The notes below the pieces were generated by a model. The model saw nothing but the letters and a program-made list of their open reading frames with translations, searched no databases and was not told where the DNA came from. Source: Candidatus Adlerbacteria bacterium (lineage in GTDB: Bacteria; Patescibacteriota; Minisyncoccia; Phycocordibacterales; SBAW01). From it: DNA of 17,193 bases. The translations under genes and the position numbers were made by a program. This document shows, piece by piece, positions 13,514-17,193 of this stretch (position 1 is the stretch's first letter; each line of letters starts with the position of its first letter). The stretch spans positions 1 to 17,193 of the forward strand of contig CAIMFR010000029.1 of the NCBI GenBank assembly GCA_903840375.1. Reading direction: 5' to 3'.

Positions 13514-14905
13514 CTACTGTCCGGGCACTGCGACCACCGGAGCTTGTTTTATTCGTGAGATTATTTCGCGCAGTGTGTACTGGTTGGTCGTTATGACTAT
13601 GGTGTTACGGTCGAGGAATGTCCACAAGAAGTAGACGTCGCCGGTCGAGTTCAGGATCACACGTGTATCGTGATTTTCCAGCACCTTATCGACAAAAGGT
13701 GTTTGTAAAAATTGCGATGTGGTCGTTGGTGAGCCTGTTCCCAAATTTTCCTCCGGAATATGTATGCGCGGCACATAGGCGAACAACGGTGAGAGATCGT
13801 CCTTCATCGACAGCTCCCACGCCAGCATGTCGGAATATGCTTGTTCGTATGAATCGACCGTAAGTATAAGAAATGGCTGGTTGCCGTCGTATGAATGAAT
13901 GCCGAGTAGGAATGTTGGCTCAATGTTGCGCAAAAGTGTGGCCGGTATATGGAGCGCTAATGTTCCAAGAAATGTCTGTGCACTCATCGTCTGAGGCAGG
14001 CTGTTTGTGGATGTTGCAGGTATGACCGGTGCGATCCAATCGACAAGACCGAGCGCAAGTGACGTGCTGTTCTTTGCATTTTCCAAGGCAGCCATCAATC
14101 CACCGCGGGTTAAAATGTCCTGCGTTGCCGGCATAACGATGGTGTTGTCTACGGAAATGAACGGCGCCTGCGTTGCCGACGTAACAGAAACAGTGGTCGG
14201 CCGCAGTATGAGATATGCCAGAAGTCCCAGGGAAACGCTGACAAGTGCGACACCAAAGAATATCAGCGCGGCGCGCTTAGTGGCTGCCAATATTTTTGCA
14301 TTTTGTTCAGCTTTTGCCGCATTTTGTTCATCTTGTGTGCCGCTCGAAGCGCGTTTTTCCGCTTCCGCAGCCGCTATTGTGATCGTAGAAACGTTTTTTT
14401 GCTGGATTATTTTTTCTATATCACTTTGATATGTTTCAAGGGGCACGACTTTGCTTGCTTCAGCGGGAGTGGTTTGCGGTGCTATTTGCTGAGGCACGGT
14501 CAACGGTTGAGGTGAAACGGGTTGCATTACTGTCGGCGGTACTTGTCCTTGTATAGCTTGTGATTGTGGCGCCGCAGTGATTTCTGGTACTACTGCCGGC
14601 TGAATAGGTGTGGCAGCTCCCTCTCTCGGAATCGCTGTCTGTGTGGCGGTATCTACAGTCTGTTGCGCAGCGGCAACTCCTTGTGCGCCAGCCGTGACTT
14701 CCTGTGCAAGCAGTGCGCCGGCGTTTATTCTTTGTGCCTCACGCATCTCCTTTTTCGGCAAAAGTATCGATGCTATATCGATGTGTGCTGAAGGTGTTGC
14801 CGGCGGAAGTTTTGGTGCGGCTGGTGCAACGGGAATAGTGACGGCATTTGTCGGTGCAATGCCTGGATCAGGAGTGGTGTTGTTTATATCCGTTTGCGTT
14901 GGCAT
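13514..14905 (-). CDS. Single-pass membrane protein with a Pro/Gln/Ala-rich N-terminus, function unknown
   Basis: 463 residues. Residues 1-155 are Pro/Thr/Ala/Gln-rich and probably disordered. A helical Ala/Glu/Lys/Gln segment (about 160-210) leads to one transmembrane helix (about 212-234, AALIFFGVALVSVSLGLLAY). The folded C-terminal part (about 240-463) is presumably outside the membrane. It contains FLGTLALHIPATLLRN, FLLGIHSYDGNQPFLILT, and FVDKVLENHDTRVILN followed by LDRNTIVITT near the end. The F-x-D-K-V..D-T-R..(I/V)-D-x-N-T-(I/V)-V-I-T-T pattern resembles a CPR-conserved membrane protein family without known function; this is recalled, not searched. No enzyme motif or Cys is visible. 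It follows pnp by 67 bases with a hairpin between them. The topology suggests a long cytoplasmic tail and an external domain, perhaps an envelope or pilus component. Confidence 0.8.
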   Translation of the reverse strand: MPTQTDINNTTPDPGIAPTNAVTIPVAPAAPKLPPATPSAHIDIASILLPKKEMREAQRINAGALLAQEVTAGAQGVAAAQQTVDTATQTAIPREGAATPIQPAVVPEITAAPQSQAIQGQVPPTVMQPVSPQPLTVPQQIAPQTTPAEASKVVPLETYQSDIEKIIQQKNVSTITIAAAEAEKRASSGTQDEQNAAKAEQNAKILAATKRAALIFFGVALVSVSLGLLAYLILRPTTVSVTSATQAPFISVDNTIVMPATQDILTRGGLMAALENAKNSTSLALGLVDWIAPVIPATSTNSLPQTMSAQTFLGTLALHIPATLLRNIEPTFLLGIHSYDGNQPFLILTVDSYEQAYSDMLAWELSMKDDLSPLFAYVPRIHIPEENLGTGSPTTTSQFLQTPFVDKVLENHDTRVILNSTGDVYFLWTFLDRNTIVITTNQYTLREIISRIKQAPVVAVPGQ

Positions 14906-14921
14906 AGTCTAGTGAAGAGAG

Positions 14922-14945
14922 AGAAAAGAAAAATTATTTTCTTTT
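14922..14945 (-). terminator. A/T-rich hairpin after pnp, possible terminator or mRNA 3'-end structure
   Basis: A perfect 10-bp stem with a 4-base loop lies between pnp and the 463-aa gene. On the minus strand the left arm is GAAAAGAAAA and the right arm is TTTTCTTTTC, followed by a pyrimidine run. It has only two G-C pairs per stem, so termination would be inefficient. It could instead lie in the leader of the 463-aa gene. Confidence 0.45.
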
Positions 14946-14972
14946 CCGAACGAACGACGACTATATAGTGTC

Positions 14973-17129
14973 CTACACTCTATTTGTTTGTGTTGTAGAT
15001 GGAGTCAGGCCTTTGCGTGCTGCGAAGTCCGGATCAGCCGCTTTTATCGAGAGATTGATGCGGCCTTTTTCGTCTATCTCCTTTATCATAACCCGTACTT
15101 TCTCTCCGACCGAGACAGCCTGTGCAATCTTGTCGATGCGGAACGGTGCGATCTCTGAAACGTGCACCAATCCCTCGGCATCTTTGCCCGGACCGATGCG
15201 CACGAATGCGCCGAAGTCCATCATGCGCGTCACTTCCCCGTCATACACTTCGCCCGGTTTGTATTCTTTTACGATAGCTTCTATCATCGCGCGAGCCTTG
15301 CTTGCTGTGCCACCCTTGCCGGTGATGTACACCGAGCCGTCATCTTCTATCGTGATGTCTTCCACGCCGGTAGTATCTTTTATTCCGTTTATCGTCTTGC
15401 CGCCGCCGCCAATGACGAGTCCGATCTGATCCGGACGCACTTTGAGAGAAATTATTTCAGGCGCGCGCGACGAGATGTTTGCGCGTGGTGCAGCAATTTC
15501 CTTTGTAATGACATCGAGAATGTGTAGTCGTGCCGCCTTTGCCTTGCCGAGCGCCTCGACAAGTATCGGTACCGGCACACCGTCGAGCTTGATGTCCATT
15601 TGTATCGCAGTGATGCCGTCTTTCGTACCTGCAACCTTGAAGTCCATGTCGCCGTGTGAATCCTCCGGTCCTTGGATGTCGGTCAGCACTTTATATGTCG
15701 TGGCGTTTTGCATCATCAATCCCACAGCTATGCCTGCGACCGGTGCGGTTATCGGAACTCCGCCGTCCATGAGGGCGAGTGTTGATGCGCAGACCGATCC
15801 CATCGAGGTAGAACCATTCGATGCGAAGCATTCGGATACGAGGCGGATGGTGTACGGAAATTGTTCTGCAGGTGGAAGAACGGCTTCAAGCGCTTTTTCT
15901 GCAAGCGCGCCGTGGCCTATCATTCTGCGGTTGAGTCCTCCAACGCGCCCGGTCTCTCCTGCAGAGAATGGCGGGAAATTGTAGTGGTGCATAAAGCGTT
16001 TCTTTACATCGCGCTCCTCCATCGTGTCGACAAGCTGGGAATCCCCCGGCCCGCCGAGCGTGAGAGCGGTAAAGACGTGTGTGCCGCCGCGGTAGAAGAT
16101 TCCGGAACCGTGGAGAATTGAAGAAACGCCGCCTGCTTGCGCGAAAAGCGGTCGCACTTCGTCAAAGCCGCGATTATCCGCGCGCTTATTATCCTCGATC
16201 GCGCCGCGATGGATCTCTTCGTCAACTTTATTTTCGTAAAAACGTTCAGCGAGCTTCACATAGTCAGCAAGTCCTTCCGTCGCCTTTACTGCGGCGAGCC
16301 ACTCTTTTTTCAGTGCATACAAAAGTTTTTTACCGGCTACACCCGCGAACACTGTTTCAGTAAGCTTCGGTTCGACAACTTCTGCAAAGAGAGCCGTGAG
16401 AGCCTCCGGCAATACCGGCTGCGGCATATCGCGCTTTTGTTTGCCTATTTCTGCAACGATTTTCTGCTGGAATGCGAGTAATTTGTCATGTTCCTCGACC
16501 GCACGGACGAACCCGGCGGCGACATCATCCTCCTGAGCGCGAAGAGCCTTCACTTCTATCATGTTTATCGTGCTGTCTTTGCCGCACGCGAGCAGGTCGA
16601 GTGTTGTTTCTGCGCGTTCAGCGTAGGTCGGGTTGATTATGAAGTCGCCACCCTCTTTTCTGCCGATGCGCACCGCTGAAACAGGGCCATTCCACGGGAT
16701 GTCTGATGTTGCGAGAGCGAGCGACGCGGCGTTTACCGCGAGAGCGTTCGGATCTTCTTCATCGAGCGCAAGTACGGTGATTATCACCTGCACTTCGTTG
16801 CGGATATGTTGCGGGAAAAGCGGGCGGATAGTGCGGTCAACGATACGACCGGAAAGAATTGCATCCTCCGATGGGCGACCCTCGCGCCGAACGAAGCGGC
16901 TGCCGAGTATCTGCCCCGCTGCGTAAAAGCGCTCTTCATATTCGACGGTGAGCGGGAAATAATCGATATCGTCGCGCGTCTTTTCGCTGATCACGGCTGT
17001 GGCGAGTACGGTCGTATTGCCGTAGCGCAAGATCACCGATCCGTTGGCATTCTCGGCGAGGTCGGTGAACTCCGCGACCAGTGTCTTGCCGCCGATCTCT
17101 GTCTCAAACGTTTTCTTTTGCATCTGCAT
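14973..17129 (-). CDS. pnp: Polyribonucleotide nucleotidyltransferase (PNPase)
   Basis: 718 residues from the ATG at 17129; MQKKT at 17123 is equally possible, and 17165 would add residues unlike the family. PNPase degrades RNA 3'-5' by phosphorolysis as a trimer and is central to mRNA turnover. The first RNase PH domain starts FETEIGGKTLVAEFTDLAENANGSV, beginning with the usual beta-strands. An all-helical linker domain follows (about 240-315). The second RNase PH domain holds FDEVRPL, FYRGGTHVFTALTLG, SECFASNGSTSMGSVCAST and GDMDFKVAGT, whose aspartates bind the metal. KH has the GxxG loop IGGGGKTI, and S1 reads VYDGEVTRMMDFGAFVRIG. All domains are present at the usual length. The segment normally RREIGHG reads RRMIGHG here. 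TATAAT (17174-17169) lies 39 bases upstream of the ATG. No Shine-Dalgarno sequence is visible. Confidence 0.96.
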   Translation of the reverse strand: MQMQKKTFETEIGGKTLVAEFTDLAENANGSVILRYGNTTVLATAVISEKTRDDIDYFPLTVEYEERFYAAGQILGSRFVRREGRPSEDAILSGRIVDRTIRPLFPQHIRNEVQVIITVLALDEEDPNALAVNAASLALATSDIPWNGPVSAVRIGRKEGGDFIINPTYAERAETTLDLLACGKDSTINMIEVKALRAQEDDVAAGFVRAVEEHDKLLAFQQKIVAEIGKQKRDMPQPVLPEALTALFAEVVEPKLTETVFAGVAGKKLLYALKKEWLAAVKATEGLADYVKLAERFYENKVDEEIHRGAIEDNKRADNRGFDEVRPLFAQAGGVSSILHGSGIFYRGGTHVFTALTLGGPGDSQLVDTMEERDVKKRFMHHYNFPPFSAGETGRVGGLNRRMIGHGALAEKALEAVLPPAEQFPYTIRLVSECFASNGSTSMGSVCASTLALMDGGVPITAPVAGIAVGLMMQNATTYKVLTDIQGPEDSHGDMDFKVAGTKDGITAIQMDIKLDGVPVPILVEALGKAKAARLHILDVITKEIAAPRANISSRAPEIISLKVRPDQIGLVIGGGGKTINGIKDTTGVEDITIEDDGSVYITGKGGTASKARAMIEAIVKEYKPGEVYDGEVTRMMDFGAFVRIGPGKDAEGLVHVSEIAPFRIDKIAQAVSVGEKVRVMIKEIDEKGRINLSIKAADPDFAARKGLTPSTTQTNRV

Positions 17130-17168
17130 ATATGTGGTGCAAAGCGTGCGAATTTTAGATCTCAATCG

Positions 17169-17189
17169 ATTATAGGGTTTCGTAAACCC
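17169..17189. promoter_or_regulatory. pnp promoter -10 and a short hairpin at the window edge
   Basis: TATAAT (17174-17169, minus strand) is a consensus -10 for pnp; its -35 would fall at or just beyond the window edge. Directly upstream, GGGTTT (17175-17180), CGT and AAACCC (17184-17189) form a 6-bp hairpin that may end the upstream gene or be an operator. It cannot be resolved without the neighbouring sequence. Confidence 0.4.
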
Positions 17190-17193
17190 ATAA

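Noticed and set aside
15890..15960. RRMIGHG in place of RREIGHG in PNPase as a sign of inactivation
   Set aside because: All other catalytic and metal-binding motifs, KH and S1 are intact, and one substitution at this site is not enough to claim loss of activity.
1..17193. Alternative genetic code with UGA as glycine
   Set aside because: All complete genes read through under the standard code with normal glycine codons, and no in-frame UGA is needed.

Overview
The window looks like a chromosomal piece from a Patescibacteria (CPR) genome, most likely a Parcubacteria-type lineage. This rests on remembered family resemblance, not on a search. Three signals point that way: CPR-style uncharacterised envelope proteins, a DksA/TraR-like coiled coil, and a LysM-M23 hydrolase beside ordinary housekeeping genes (pnp, comM, tyrS, uvrD-type helicase, rsmA). 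Gene density is very high and there is no intergenic gap above 250 bases. No rRNA, tRNA, CRISPR array, transposase or phage gene was seen.

Layout. 1-5516 (minus) is a tight three-gene operon for a probable secretion or envelope apparatus: a 307-aa anchored protein, a 981-aa Ala-rich anchored protein, and a VirB6/TrbL-like polytopic protein that runs off the left edge. A small secreted protein (5560-5949, plus) diverges from it across a 43-bp promoter region holding a short palindrome, and may belong to the same system. 5946-8739 (minus) is a uvrD-type helicase - rsmA operon. 8740-8983 holds a strong sigma70-like promoter and a leader predicted to fold into alternative structures, driving a LysM-LysM-M23 peptidoglycan hydrolase (8984-10138, plus). 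10188-11459 (minus) is tyrS, with clearly lower GC than its neighbours. 11525-13126 (minus) is comM, followed by a good intrinsic terminator. 13161-13439 is a small DksA/TraR-like protein without its zinc finger. 13514-14905 is an uncharacterised single-pass membrane protein. 14973-17129 is pnp.

How the genes relate. The left third is cell-envelope machinery; the LysM-M23 enzyme may remodel peptidoglycan for it, although it is transcribed separately. The rest serves RNA decay, translation and ribosome maturation, DNA repair and DNA uptake.

The most interesting signals are: (a) the uncharacterised secretion-like module with its Ala tract; (b) a run of genes whose -10 hexamer ends 6-7 bases before the ATG, suggesting leaderless mRNAs, with few Shine-Dalgarno sequences anywhere; and (c) the structured leader, with a 12-codon mini-ORF, upstream of the LysM-M23 gene.
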